39,780 nucleotides of DNA from SG8-40 sp050050435 (GTDB lineage Bacteria; Pseudomonadota; Gammaproteobacteria; Burkholderiales; Eutrophovitaceae): positions 1 to 39,780 of the forward strand of contig JASFUE010000001.1 of the NCBI GenBank assembly GCA_050050435.1. Direction: 5' to 3'. This document shows, in pieces, positions 15,972-24,739 of the stretch. Under the pieces are notes generated by a model. That model worked only from the letters and a program-made list of their open reading frames with translations. It did no database searches and was not told the origin of the DNA. Position numbers and translations under genes: made by a program. Each line of letters begins with the position of its first letter. Within the stretch, counting starts at the first letter, position 1.

Positions 15972-16727
15972 TCATGCACGCAGTTTGTAGCCGCTTCTGA
16001 TCAGCAGCAGAGTCGAGAATGATAAGGCCAAAAGGGCACCCCCCACAATCATCACGCTCGAAAACGGAGAAATATCGGACACGCCGAAGAAGCCAAAGCG
16101 AAAACCGTCGATCAGGTAGAAGAACGGGTTGAGTTTCGACACCTGCTGCCAGACTGGAGGCAAGGAGTGAATCGAATAGAACACGCCGGACAGGAAACTC
16201 AGCGGAATGATGATGAAGTTCTGAAATGCCGCTATCTGGTCAAACTTTTCAGCCCAGATGCCGGCAAGCATCCCCAGCGTCCCCAGCATCGCCGCGCCCA
16301 GCAACGCGAACGCGAACACCCACAGAGGCTGCGTCAGCGGAATCGATACAAACAAGGACGTCGCAGCCAGCACACCGGCACCCACCAGCAAACCACGTAC
16401 GCACGAGGCCAGGACGTACGCCAGGTAAATTTCGACATGCGATAATGGGGGCAGCAGTACGAACACGATATTGCCGGTAATCTTGGACTGGGCAATGCTG
16501 GACGAAGAGTTTGCAAACGAATTTTGCAGCAGCGACATCATTGCCAGACCGGGAATCAGGAAGCTGGTGTATTTCACGTCCGGGTAGACCTGCACGCGCC
16601 CTTCGAGCACGTGCGAGAAAATCAGCAGATACAGCATTGCCGTGATGATCGGCGCCGCCACGGTTTGAAAACCAACCTTCCAGAAACGCAGATTCTCCTT
16701 GTAGAACAGGGTCAAAAAGCCCGACAA
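15972..16727 (-). CDS. ABC-2 type transporter permease (YadH-like)
   Basis: A 251-residue membrane protein with six predicted helices and the ABC-2 signature near the C-terminus (LSGVFYSIHSLPPVWQQVSKLNPFFYLIDGFRFG). With the ATPase gene immediately upstream it forms an exporter of the YadG/YadH type; the substrate is unknown. I place the start at a TTG just past the ATPase stop because GGGGAG lies 6 bases ahead of it and the product then begins SGFLTLFYKEN as in relatives. An ATG at 16766 would overlap the ATPase by 38 bases and add 13 atypical residues. Confidence 0.88.
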   Translation of the reverse strand: MSGFLTLFYKENLRFWKVGFQTVAAPIITAMLYLLIFSHVLEGRVQVYPDVKYTSFLIPGLAMMSLLQNSFANSSSSIAQSKITGNIVFVLLPPLSHVEIYLAYVLASCVRGLLVGAGVLAATSLFVSIPLTQPLWVFAFALLGAAMLGTLGMLAGIWAEKFDQIAAFQNFIIIPLSFLSGVFYSIHSLPPVWQQVSKLNPFFYLIDGFRFGFFGVSDISPFSSVMIVGGALLALSFSTLLLIRSGYKLRA

Positions 16728-16728
16728 A

Positions 16729-17631
16729 TTAATCTCCCCGCATGATCGACACAAACACTTCTTCAAGATCGGGCTGCGTCAGTTCCATTCCGGTGATTTC
16801 CTGATTGCATTTGCGAAGCTCGGACAACACCTCCTCTACCTGAGCACAATCCCTGAGCGTTAGTACCCACTCCCCGTTTCCCGGCCGTGCAGCCAGCAAG
16901 GGACGAAGCGAACCCGGAATTGAGTTGCCGCTCAATCGCAGCCGCATATTCAACCCGGACAGACGTTTGAGCAGCTTTTCGGTCGACTCCAGCACAACCA
17001 GTCGCCCCTGTTTGAGCATGCCGATGCGCGAGCAAAGCGATTCGGCCTCCTCGAGATAATGGGTTGTGAGGACGATGGTGTGCCCGTCTTCGTTGAGCTT
17101 GCGAATGAACTCCCACAAACCCTGGCGCAGATCGACGTCGACGCCGGCTGTGGGCTCATCGAGAATGATGACCGGCGGTTTGTGCACCAGCGCCTGCGCC
17201 ACCAGCACCCGCCTTTTCATGCCGCCGGAAAGTGAACGCATGTTGGCATCGGCCTTGAAAGTCAGATCAAGGCGCTCGAGTATTTCGTCGATCCATTCGT
17301 CGTTGTGCCGCAATCCGTAGTAACCCGATTGCAGACGCAGGGTCTCACGCACAGTAAAGAACGGGTCGAACACCAGTTCTTGCGGCACCACGCCGAGCGA
17401 ACGGCGCGCCTGGCGGTAATCCGCGGTTACGTCGTGCCCAGATACCCGGATCGATCCCTGGTCGATTCTCGCCAATCCGGCGATGAGGCTGATCAGCGTG
17501 GTCTTTCCGGCGCCATTTGGTCCGAGAAGACCGAAGAACTCTCCCTGGGCTACTTCGAGATCGATCCCGGACAGCGCGCGCACGGCGCCATAGGCCTTGC
17601 TCACTCCCTGGACTTCAATGGCCGGCAACAT
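16729..17631 (-). CDS. ABC transporter ATP-binding protein (YadG-like)
   Basis: The 300-residue ATPase has Walker A GPNGAGKTT (37-45), signature LSGGMKR (134-140), Walker B VIILDEP (154-160) and a switch histidine in LTTHYLEEAE. The C-terminal 80 residues are a family-typical extension. It drives the ABC-2 permease encoded directly downstream. Its place between mlaB and ibaG is common in beta- and some gammaproteobacteria. A role in envelope export is inferred from context only. Confidence 0.92.
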   Translation of the reverse strand: MLPAIEVQGVSKAYGAVRALSGIDLEVAQGEFFGLLGPNGAGKTTLISLIAGLARIDQGSIRVSGHDVTADYRQARRSLGVVPQELVFDPFFTVRETLRLQSGYYGLRHNDEWIDEILERLDLTFKADANMRSLSGGMKRRVLVAQALVHKPPVIILDEPTAGVDVDLRQGLWEFIRKLNEDGHTIVLTTHYLEEAESLCSRIGMLKQGRLVVLESTEKLLKRLSGLNMRLRLSGNSIPGSLRPLLAARPGNGEWVLTLRDCAQVEEVLSELRKCNQEITGMELTQPDLEEVFVSIMRGD

Positions 17632-17702
17632 AGGACGACATGTTTATTTTGATATTGATGGGCACAAGGCGCGCGCACCCGGCCCGATGCCGCCGACAAA
17701 CT

Positions 17703-17990
17703 CTAGTCGGCATCCAGAACGATCAAATCCTCTACGCCGTAGAGATCGGTCAGGCTTTTGATCGATTCGCCAAGATTGGCAAACCGTACCTCCGCGCCCT
17801 TGTCTCGCGCACGGCGCGACCATTCGAGCATAAGGCTGACCGAAGCGGAATCGATCTGGCTGGCTTCGGAAAAATCGATGACCGCCCGCGGCCCGCCAAT
17901 ATACCGATCACCTGCCTCGAGCAATTCCATCACGGTTTCCAGGGTGACCGGACCACTGACGTACAGCCGGCCTTCTGATTCACGGATCAC
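17703..17990 (-). CDS. mlaB: STAS-domain protein MlaB
   Basis: A 95-residue STAS domain (AVIDFSEASQIDSASVSLMLEWSRRA) that in the Mla system binds the cytoplasmic face of MlaF and is needed for complex stability. The start codon is GTG, overlapping the mlaC stop as GTGA. It is the last gene of the mlaFEDCB set; the next 71 bases before the ABC ATPase hold no obvious signal. Confidence 0.92.
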   Translation of the reverse strand: MIRESEGRLYVSGPVTLETVMELLEAGDRYIGGPRAVIDFSEASQIDSASVSLMLEWSRRARDKGAEVRFANLGESIKSLTDLYGVEDLIVLDAD

Positions 17991-18628
17991 TTCTTGTCGG
18001 CCGCGGCAGACAATGCCTGCGCGTTTTTCTGCTTCAGGCTATTGATCAAGCCCTCGATACCGCCGCGCTGGATCTCCTGCGAGAAAACATTGCGGTAATT
18101 GATAATCATGCTGGCTCCGTCGATGCGCACATCAAAGACCTTCCATTCGCCTTTGACCAACTGCATGTCATAGTCCACGCTGACCGGCTGCGCACCGCCG
18201 GGTAGCCGTATCAGGGTATTCACGGTTGCGTCGGTGGCATCATCGCTGATGCGCAAAGGCTTGTATTCCACAACGATCGCCCGGAACATGGTAAAGGCCG
18301 ACGCGTAGGAGCGAATCAACAAGTTGCGAAACTCGGTGACAAGCTCCTGGCGTTGCGCCGGCGTGGCCTCACGCCAGGGTCGCCCGACGGCCAGCCTGGT
18401 CATGCGCGGAAAGTCAAAATGTGGAGCAATTTTCTGCTCCATGACCTCGGTGATCCTGTCCAGATCCCCTGACTGAACCTGCTCGTCAGTGCGGATGATC
18501 GTTAACACCTCATTGATGGTCTGCTTGACCAGTACGTCAGGTGGCGCCGGCGCGGCCAGCACCGGGGACATGGACATGAGCAACCCAACAATGACGAGCG
18601 CCAGACGCCTGGTTGCATACCTGTTCAT
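17987..18628 (-). CDS. mlaC: Periplasmic phospholipid-binding protein MlaC
   Basis: MlaC carries phospholipids across the periplasm between the outer-membrane MlaA complex and the inner-membrane MlaFEDB complex. The 213-residue protein has a signal peptide (cleavage after about residue 25, PVLA-APAP) and the Tol-Tol/Ttg2 family body (FPRMTRLAVGRPWREATPAQRQ; VSVDYDMQLVKGEWKVFDVRIDG). AGGAG lies 8 bases before the ATG. It follows mlaD by 43 bases; in many betaproteobacteria mlaA sits at this point but is absent here. Confidence 0.95.
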   Translation of the reverse strand: MNRYATRRLALVIVGLLMSMSPVLAAPAPPDVLVKQTINEVLTIIRTDEQVQSGDLDRITEVMEQKIAPHFDFPRMTRLAVGRPWREATPAQRQELVTEFRNLLIRSYASAFTMFRAIVVEYKPLRISDDATDATVNTLIRLPGGAQPVSVDYDMQLVKGEWKVFDVRIDGASMIINYRNVFSQEIQRGGIEGLINSLKQKNAQALSAAADKK

Positions 18629-18671
18629 AAATGATTCTCCTAATCAGATCCGTAGCGTTGTGTCATCCCGA

Positions 18672-19142
18672 TCAGTTGCCCGTTCCGCCTTCCGCGGCCT
18701 TGCCATACAGAAACTGCCCGATCACCTTCTCGAGCACGATGGCTGATTGCGTGAGCCTGATCTTGTCACCATTCTTGAGCAGTTCGATATCACCACCACC
18801 GTCAAGGCCAATGAACTGGTCCCCCAGCAACCCGGAAGTCAGAATCGATGCAGAACTGTCTTTCGGGAATTCGTAGCGATTGGCAATGCGCAACGTCACT
18901 TTCGCACGCAGCGACTGGTTATCAAACGAAATAGCCTCGACCCGCCCAACGACCACGCCGGCGCTCTTGACCGGCGCACGCACCTTGAGCCCGCCTATGT
19001 TGCTGAACTCCGCTGTGACCGTATATCCATCAGACACGCTGACCGAACTCGCGTTCCCGACCTTGAGCGCGAGCACCATCAAGCCAATCAGGCCGGCCGT
19101 GACGAATATTCCCACCCACAAATCAACTGTCGTACGATCCAT
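18672..19142 (-). CDS. mlaD: MCE-domain protein MlaD
   Basis: From the ATG giving MDRTTVDLWVGIF the protein has 156 residues: one N-terminal membrane helix (about 8-27), an MCE domain (about 39-118, including FSNIGGLKVRAPVKSAGVVVGRV) and a short C-terminal helix (VLEKVIGQFLYG). MlaD hexamers form the periplasmic lipid-binding ring on MlaE. A longer reading to 19202 would overlap mlaE and is rejected. The start is 4 bases past the mlaE stop. Confidence 0.95.
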   Translation of the reverse strand: MDRTTVDLWVGIFVTAGLIGLMVLALKVGNASSVSVSDGYTVTAEFSNIGGLKVRAPVKSAGVVVGRVEAISFDNQSLRAKVTLRIANRYEFPKDSSASILTSGLLGDQFIGLDGGGDIELLKNGDKIRLTQSAIVLEKVIGQFLYGKAAEGGTGN

Positions 19143-19146
19143 TTTT

Positions 19147-19941
19147 TCAAACTCCCGTGAACATGAAGGCGGTGAGCACAAAATCGAGCGCCAGAACCGC
19201 AAGCGCCGAAGTCACGACCGTACGCGTAACCGCGTGCGATACGCCTTCCGCCGTCGGTGGCGCATCATAGCCTTCAAACACCGCAATGGCAGTGACCGCT
19301 CCACCGAACACGATACTTTTGATCACACCATTGAAGATGTCGTCCCACAGATCGACGTTCGCCTGCATTTGTGACCAAAACGCACCAGCATCAACCCCGA
19401 TAACAACCACCGTAATCAGATAGCCGCCAAAAATGCCCATCGCGCTGAAGATCGCTGCCAGCAATGGCATCGAAATAAAGCCTCCCCAGAACATGGGTGC
19501 CACCACCCGCGCATAAGGGTCCACCGCCATCATTTCCATCGCCGACAGCTGTTCGGTCGATTTCATGATGCCGATTTCCGCCGTAATCGCCGAGCCGGCC
19601 CGGCTCGCAAACAGCAATGCGGACACGACCGGCCCGAGTTCGCGCACCAGAGACAGCGCAACAAGCGTTCCGACGGCCTCCGCCGATCCGTATCGCTTGA
19701 GGGTTTCATAGCCCTGCAGTCCCAGAACCAGGCCCACGAACAACCCGGAGACGACGATGATGATCAGCGACAATGCCCCGGCAAAATACACCTCATCGAT
19801 CAGCAGGCGCGGTCGCCGGAATGTCGTGGCAGAGCGCAGCAAAACAATGCCCATGAAACGAGTTGCCGCACCAAGACGCCATATACCGTCGACTGTCAAC
19901 CGACCAACCACTCGCAAGCCTCGTACCGGAGCCAGACTCAT
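19147..19941 (-). CDS. mlaE: Phospholipid ABC transporter permease MlaE
   Basis: This 264-residue protein is the membrane core of the Mla phospholipid transporter. It has the conserved block FVGLVLGLQGYETLKRYGS, the RELGPVVSALLFASRAGSAITAEIG motif that contacts the ATPase, and five to six predicted helices. It directly abuts mlaF and mlaD, so the three are co-translated. Confidence 0.96.
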   Translation of the reverse strand: MSLAPVRGLRVVGRLTVDGIWRLGAATRFMGIVLLRSATTFRRPRLLIDEVYFAGALSLIIIVVSGLFVGLVLGLQGYETLKRYGSAEAVGTLVALSLVRELGPVVSALLFASRAGSAITAEIGIMKSTEQLSAMEMMAVDPYARVVAPMFWGGFISMPLLAAIFSAMGIFGGYLITVVVIGVDAGAFWSQMQANVDLWDDIFNGVIKSIVFGGAVTAIAVFEGYDAPPTAEGVSHAVTRTVVTSALAVLALDFVLTAFMFTGV

Positions 19942-20790
19942 TCAGCCTCCCAGCCCCAGATCCGAGTCATATTCACCGGCTGGGTAATGAAACCGCACCG
20001 GACCGTCGATTTGCCCGTCGACGAACTGCCGGACATAGGGCTCGCTGGACGCTCGCATCTGTTCCGGCGTGCCTTGCGCAACGATCTCTCCATGGGACAA
20101 AAAGCAGACATAATCGACAATCTTGAATGACTCTGCCACGTCATGGGTCACAACGATCGAGGTGGCCCCCAGCGCCGAATTCAGGCGGCGTATCAGGTTG
20201 GCGATGACCGCCATTGAAATCGGGTCGAGTCCGGTAAAAGGTTCGTCATACATGATCAAGTCCGGGTCAAGGGCAATGGCGCGAGCCAGCGCCACGCGAC
20301 GCGCCATACCGCCAGACAGCTCCGCCGGCTTGAGCGCCTGCGCGCCTCTCAATCCGACAGCATGCAGTTTCATCAGGACCAGGTCGCGCACCATTGGTTC
20401 GGGCAGGTTCAGATGCTCGCGAATCGGGAAAGCAACGTTCTCGAAAACCGACAAATCGGTAAAAAGCGCCCCGAACTGGAACAGCATACCCATACGACGC
20501 CGGGCGGCATACAAACGCCCGTGCGACATCGACCTCACGTCCTCCCCGTCAAAGCGCACAGTGCCGCTGTTCGCCCGGATCTGCCCGCCGATCAGTCGCA
20601 ACAAGGTCGTCTTGCCGGAGCCACTGCCTCCCATAATCGCGACGACCTTACCCCGCGGGAAGCTGATATTCAGATTCCGGAGTACGGTGTTCGAGCCGTA
20701 GGAAAAATCGACTCGTTCAAACTGGACTAGCGGTTCGGACTGCACTTTACCTTTGAGTTTGTGTTCTTGCGCTGGCATTCTAGCGGACAT
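19942..20790 (-). CDS. mlaF: Phospholipid ABC transporter ATP-binding protein MlaF
   Basis: The ATPase of the Mla system, about 282 residues, with Walker A MGGSGSGKTT, signature ELSGGMARRV and Walker B LIMYDEPFTGLD. The C-terminus is extended and runs to GEYDSDLGLGG. It is the first gene of the 15-kb minus-strand run. Two ATG codons (20790 and 20778) are possible starts and neither has a clear ribosome binding site. The gap of about 100 bases to the divergent ABC ATPase should hold promoters for both directions, but I could not identify one with confidence. Confidence 0.95.
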   Translation of the reverse strand: MSARMPAQEHKLKGKVQSEPLVQFERVDFSYGSNTVLRNLNISFPRGKVVAIMGGSGSGKTTLLRLIGGQIRANSGTVRFDGEDVRSMSHGRLYAARRRMGMLFQFGALFTDLSVFENVAFPIREHLNLPEPMVRDLVLMKLHAVGLRGAQALKPAELSGGMARRVALARAIALDPDLIMYDEPFTGLDPISMAVIANLIRRLNSALGATSIVVTHDVAESFKIVDYVCFLSHGEIVAQGTPEQMRASSEPYVRQFVDGQIDGPVRFHYPAGEYDSDLGLGG

Positions 20791-20894
20791 GAACGCCAAA
20801 CGCAGTGAAACACTCTGAACTTCGCCTGGAAAATATTGGCTGTGCCACTCGCGACGTTAGCCAGAATAACGCCCCCCGCTCGTTCGCCCGTCAT

Positions 20895-21623
20895 ATGGAT
20901 GCCGTGACACCCGCGCTGGCGTTCGCATCCCTGACCAAATCCTATGGAAAGACCGAGGCGGTCCGCTCCCTGTCGCTTGAGGTGGGCGCCGGAACAACGT
21001 TTGGACTGGTCGGCGCCAACGGTGCGGGCAAAACAACGCTGCTCAAGTGCTTGCTGGATTTTTGCCGCACCGACGCCGGTATCATCAACGTTTTTGGCAT
21101 TCCCAGCACGCGTACAGACGCCCGAAGCCGGCTTGCATTCTTGCCCGAGCAATTTTTGCCCCCCTATTACCTTACAGGTAAAGACTTTCTGAAGTTCATG
21201 TCACAAATGTATGCACACGAGTACGATGAGCGCAAATGCGGCAGCATGCTCGCGGCATTGGATCTGGCGCCGGAGGTTCTTGCCCGCCCGGTAAGATTTC
21301 TCTCCAAGGGGATGACCCAGAAACTCGGGCTCGCCGGCTGCTTGCTCAGTGAACGCGAACTGCTGGTTCTGGATGAGCCGGCAAGCGGCCTGGATCCGAA
21401 GGCACGAGCACTGTTCAAGGCCGCACTACAGGCCGCCCGTTCGGCCGGGCAGACCGTATTCATGACCTCGCACGCTCTGGCAGACGTGGACGAAACCTGC
21501 GATCGGATCGGCGTCATGCATCAGGGCGAATTGCGCTATACGGGTGACCCGGCCAGCTTCAAACAGCAGTACGGTGCGGGCACACTGGAGCAGGCTTTCC
21601 TGCAATGCATTGGAGAAAAGTAA
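20895..21623 (+). CDS. ABC transporter ATP-binding protein
   Basis: A 242-residue ATPase from the ATG giving MDAVTPALAF; the frame is open 90 bases further up to a GTG but that part has no family character. Walker A is GANGAGKTT (40-48), the signature is the slightly unusual LSKGMTQKL, and Walker B is LLVLDEPASGLD. The sequence is of the ABC-2 exporter class. No permease is adjacent; the only orphan ABC-2 permease in the window is at 38342-39145, beyond the pilus-like cluster, and is its likely partner. It ends 79 bases before the sigma54-activator gene. Confidence 0.88.
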   Translation: MDAVTPALAFASLTKSYGKTEAVRSLSLEVGAGTTFGLVGANGAGKTTLLKCLLDFCRTDAGIINVFGIPSTRTDARSRLAFLPEQFLPPYYLTGKDFLKFMSQMYAHEYDERKCGSMLAALDLAPEVLARPVRFLSKGMTQKLGLAGCLLSERELLVLDEPASGLDPKARALFKAALQAARSAGQTVFMTSHALADVDETCDRIGVMHQGELRYTGDPASFKQQYGAGTLEQAFLQCIGEK

Positions 21624-21651
21624 CGCAACTTCCTGAACCACAAAGCTTTTA

Positions 21652-21666
21652 TGGCATAATTGTTGC
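21652..21666 (+). promoter_or_regulatory. Sigma54 (RpoN) promoter ahead of the response regulator
   Basis: TGGCATAATTGTTGC matches the RpoN consensus TGGCAC-N5-TTGC with the invariant GG and GC exactly 10 bases apart (GG 21653-21654, GC 21665-21666). Transcription would start near 21678, giving a leader of about 25 bases. The gene it precedes is itself a sigma54 activator, so autoregulation is likely. Confidence 0.8.
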
Positions 21667-21702
21667 GTCCCGTAAGATTGCGCAAAAACCATTCGTGAGA
21701 CC

Positions 21703-23142
21703 GTGAACATTCCTCCCTCAGACGACAAACCGGCACTGCTCATCGTCGATGATGATCCATTGATCACCGACACACTCGATTTCGTCCTGGGCAAGGACTA
21801 CAACGTCCACGTTGCCGAATCGCGCTCCCAGGTCAAGAGCCTCTTGCGCCAGCTCGACACCCCCCCGGAACTGGCACTGATCGACCTCGGGCTGCCGCCA
21901 GCGCCACATCGTCCTGATGAGGGCTTTCACCTGATCAGCGAATTACTTGCCGCCTCGCCTTCGATGAAGATCATTGTGCTGTCCGGGCAGACCGATGAGT
22001 CGAATGCGCGTTACGCACGCACGCTCGGCGCCATGGAATTTGTCGCCAAACCAGCCGAAACCGACCACCTCAAATCGCTACTGGCGAGTGCCCGCGAGGT
22101 TACGGTGGTCGAGCAAAAAGAGAGTGCGCCGAAGAGCGGGCTCATCGGTAACGGGCCGGCCATCAGCAAACTGCACCAACAGATCGAACAATACAGCGCA
22201 TCCAACTTTCCAGTCCTTGTGGAAGGCGCCTCGGGCAGCGGCAAGGAACTGGTTGCAAATTCACTGCACCGCCAGAGCCCTCGCAAAGACAAGCCGTTCC
22301 TGGCGCTGAACTGTGCCGCAATTTCGCCGACGCTGGTTGAGCCAACGCTGTTTGGCTATAGCAAGGGGGCGTTTACCGGTGCAACAGCGGCACGGTCGGG
22401 TTACTTCGAAGACGCCCGTGATGGCACGCTGTTTCTCGACGAAATTGGCGAACTTCCCCTGGAGCTGCAAGCCAAGCTGTTGCGCGTTCTTGAAAATGGG
22501 GAGTTTCAAAGGGTCGGCGAAACGCAAAGCCGCGTAAGCAATGCGCGGGTAATCGCGGCAACCAACCGTGACCTGCGTAGCGAGGTGAGGGAAGGCCGTT
22601 TCCGCGCCGACCTGTATCACCGGCTGTCGGTGTTTACCGTGCAGGTGCCGCCATTGCGGGATCTGGGTGAAGACAAGTTGCTCTTGCTCAAGCACTTCTC
22701 CAGGTTCTACGCACAGGAAAGCGGCGCCGAGCCGTTCACTCTCGACGAAGGGGCGACGCGACTGTGGCTTGACTACAGCTTTCCCGGCAATGTACGTGAA
22801 CTGCGCAATATCGTGATCCGGCTCTGCACCAAGTATCCGGGCAAGACCGTAGTAATGGACCAACTGGTTAACGAACTGGACTGGGAAGACACTGACGCGG
22901 TCACACCGTCGCAGCAAGCCGGCAGCGGGGCGTCCACCGAAGCCGCGCGCGAGCGCTTGCAAGCGGACAAGAATTTTCAGCTCGATCAGTTGCTCAAGGA
23001 ACTCGAGCGCAGTTACGTTGAGGCCGCACTGGAACTGACCCACGGAAACCTGAGCAAGGCGGCCAGGATGCTGGGCATACACCGAACCACGCTGTATAGC
23101 CGGATGCAAAGTTACGAGCAGGCGCCGCGGGAAGAATCCTAG
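21703..23142 (+). CDS. Sigma54-dependent response regulator (PrsR-like)
   Basis: A 479-residue NtrC-type activator. The receiver domain (about 11-130) has the acidic pocket D16-D18, phosphorylation site D61 (LALIDLGLPP) and K117. The AAA+ domain (about 146-385) has Walker A GASGSGKE (175-182), the sigma54-contacting GAFTGA (222-227) and Walker B GTLFLDEI (241-248). The C-terminal Fis-type HTH is at about 447-470. The IDLGLPP...EGF receiver pattern resembles PrsR of PEP-CTERM/exosortase loci, though no exosortase gene is seen here. The start codon is GTG. The likely kinase is encoded at 36394-38142. The next gene starts one base after its stop. Confidence 0.92.
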   Translation: MNIPPSDDKPALLIVDDDPLITDTLDFVLGKDYNVHVAESRSQVKSLLRQLDTPPELALIDLGLPPAPHRPDEGFHLISELLAASPSMKIIVLSGQTDESNARYARTLGAMEFVAKPAETDHLKSLLASAREVTVVEQKESAPKSGLIGNGPAISKLHQQIEQYSASNFPVLVEGASGSGKELVANSLHRQSPRKDKPFLALNCAAISPTLVEPTLFGYSKGAFTGATAARSGYFEDARDGTLFLDEIGELPLELQAKLLRVLENGEFQRVGETQSRVSNARVIAATNRDLRSEVREGRFRADLYHRLSVFTVQVPPLRDLGEDKLLLLKHFSRFYAQESGAEPFTLDEGATRLWLDYSFPGNVRELRNIVIRLCTKYPGKTVVMDQLVNELDWEDTDAVTPSQQAGSGASTEAARERLQADKNFQLDQLLKELERSYVEAALELTHGNLSKAARMLGIHRTTLYSRMQSYEQAPREES

Positions 23143-23143
23143 G

Positions 23144-24649
23144 ATGTACTACAGCTTTTTCGGGCTGTCGCAACCGCCTTTCAAGATCACGCCCGATACC
23201 GAAATGTTCTATGACGGAGGCAACCGGGGCGCAATCCTCGAGGCTTTGATGTACGCCATCACCCATGGTGAAGGCATCATCAAGGTAACCGGCGAAGTTG
23301 GCAGCGGCAAGACCATGCTCTGCCGGATGCTGCAAACGCGGCTTCCCGAAAACGTCGAGACGATTTATCTTGCCAACCCAAGTGTTTCCCGTGACGAAAT
23401 CCTGCAGGCCATCGCGTTCGAGCTGCAGCTGCATGTGCCGAAAGACGAAAACCGCATCGAGGTGATGCGCCGGATCAACGACTATCTTCTGGAACGCCAC
23501 GCCGATGGCAAGCATGTGGTGCTTTTCGTGGAAGAGTCGCAAAGCATGCCGCTTGAGACGCTTGAAGAAATACGGCTGCTGTCCAATCTCGAAACGGGTC
23601 ATCACAAGCTGTTGCAAATCATTCTGTTCGGCCAACCGGAGCTCGACGACAATCTGCGCTTGTCCGCGATCCGCCAGTTGCGCGAACGCATTACCCACAG
23701 CTTCTCCTTGACCCCGCTCAGCGCCGACGACACTCGTCGGTATCTAACTTTTCGCCTCCGAACCGCCGGCTACCGCGGGCCGGATTTGTTCAACCAGCGC
23801 GTGGCCGAATACATCACCCGCGTCAGCGAGGGGCTGACGAGACGAATCAACATTGTCGCCGACAAGGCGCTCCTCGCCGCGTTTGCCGACGGCACGCACA
23901 ACGTCTCGCTCAAGCACGCCAGGGCCGCCGTACGCGACACGGAATTCGCCGGCACCACAGCCGGCAAGACCACGATGTCTGCATCCTCACTCGGATATAT
24001 CGTGGTCGGTTTATTTGTCGGTGGCGCCCTGGGTGTAACCGCATTGATTGCCTACCAGCATATGAATCAGGAAACGGTCGAGCGCCCGAAAACTGCTGCA
24101 GAGCAGAATTCCAGCACCAACGCATCGGCCCAGCCCGCTGACCAGGCAAAGGACCAGGATCAGCCCACGTACGGGCAAAGCAGCGCGACACCAGCCGCCA
24201 GCGTGCAAGCGTCGCCACCGCGGCAGGTTGCAGAGACACAACCCTCCGCTACCGCGGCAATGACGCCCGCGAATCCCGGCACGGGCCAGGCAGCGCGTGA
24301 TGCGCAGCAATCTCTCGATTTATTGGAACGGAGATTGCGTGAAACAGAACGATGGCTTGCCCAAACCGACAACTATCGTTTCACGATTCAGTTACTCGGC
24401 ACAAACAATGCCGAGTATCTGCGAGACGACCTGGAGACGATCGGCAATATTGTTGAGATCGACAGGGTTTTTGTGTACCGTACCTTGGCCAATGGAGAGC
24501 CTTCATACACCGTATTGTTGGGGACATACGATACGCGCTCGGAGGCACTCCGGGAACTGGACGGCTTGCCCGACTCATTAAGGGCAAACGGCCCGTATTT
24601 TCGAACAATAAGGGGCGTGAAAAACGAGATTGCCCGCAACGGCATCTGA
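23144..24649 (+). CDS. MshM/ExeA-like AAA+ ATPase with periplasmic C-terminal domain
   Basis: The 501-residue protein begins with MYYSFFGLSQPPFKITPD, the ExeA/GspA/MshM hallmark. The ATPase domain (about 1-270) has Walker A GEVGSGKT (50-57), but the Walker B is VVLFVEES where DE is usual. One membrane helix (about 282-304) is followed by a Pro/Gln/Ala-rich linker and a C-terminal domain (about 405-495) that looks SPOR-like (FTIQLLGT, YTVLLGTYDTRSEA), suggesting peptidoglycan contact. In ExeAB-type systems this protein helps the secretin pass the cell wall. It lies one base from the regulator and upstream of the secretin. Confidence 0.88.
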   Translation: MYYSFFGLSQPPFKITPDTEMFYDGGNRGAILEALMYAITHGEGIIKVTGEVGSGKTMLCRMLQTRLPENVETIYLANPSVSRDEILQAIAFELQLHVPKDENRIEVMRRINDYLLERHADGKHVVLFVEESQSMPLETLEEIRLLSNLETGHHKLLQIILFGQPELDDNLRLSAIRQLRERITHSFSLTPLSADDTRRYLTFRLRTAGYRGPDLFNQRVAEYITRVSEGLTRRINIVADKALLAAFADGTHNVSLKHARAAVRDTEFAGTTAGKTTMSASSLGYIVVGLFVGGALGVTALIAYQHMNQETVERPKTAAEQNSSTNASAQPADQAKDQDQPTYGQSSATPAASVQASPPRQVAETQPSATAAMTPANPGTGQAARDAQQSLDLLERRLRETERWLAQTDNYRFTIQLLGTNNAEYLRDDLETIGNIVEIDRVFVYRTLANGEPSYTVLLGTYDTRSEALRELDGLPDSLRANGPYFRTIRGVKNEIARNGI

Positions 24650-24739
24650 CCCTGACTCCCTCATTGGCAACGTGAATCAGCTAATTGGCCCATGATGATG
24701 CGGTGGACCTCGGAAACCAGAGAGGGAGGAAATAATCCA

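Noticed and set aside
21703..23142. A PEP-CTERM/exosortase system, suggested by PrsK/PrsR-like proteins
   Set aside because: No exosortase, PEP-CTERM protein or polysaccharide genes are in the window; only the regulators look similar.
24664..24701. Two sigma54-like sites in the mshL leader (TTGGCAACGTGAATCAGC and TTGGCCCATGATGATGC)
   Set aside because: GG and GC are 12 and 11 bases apart instead of the required 10, and the -12 parts are poor.
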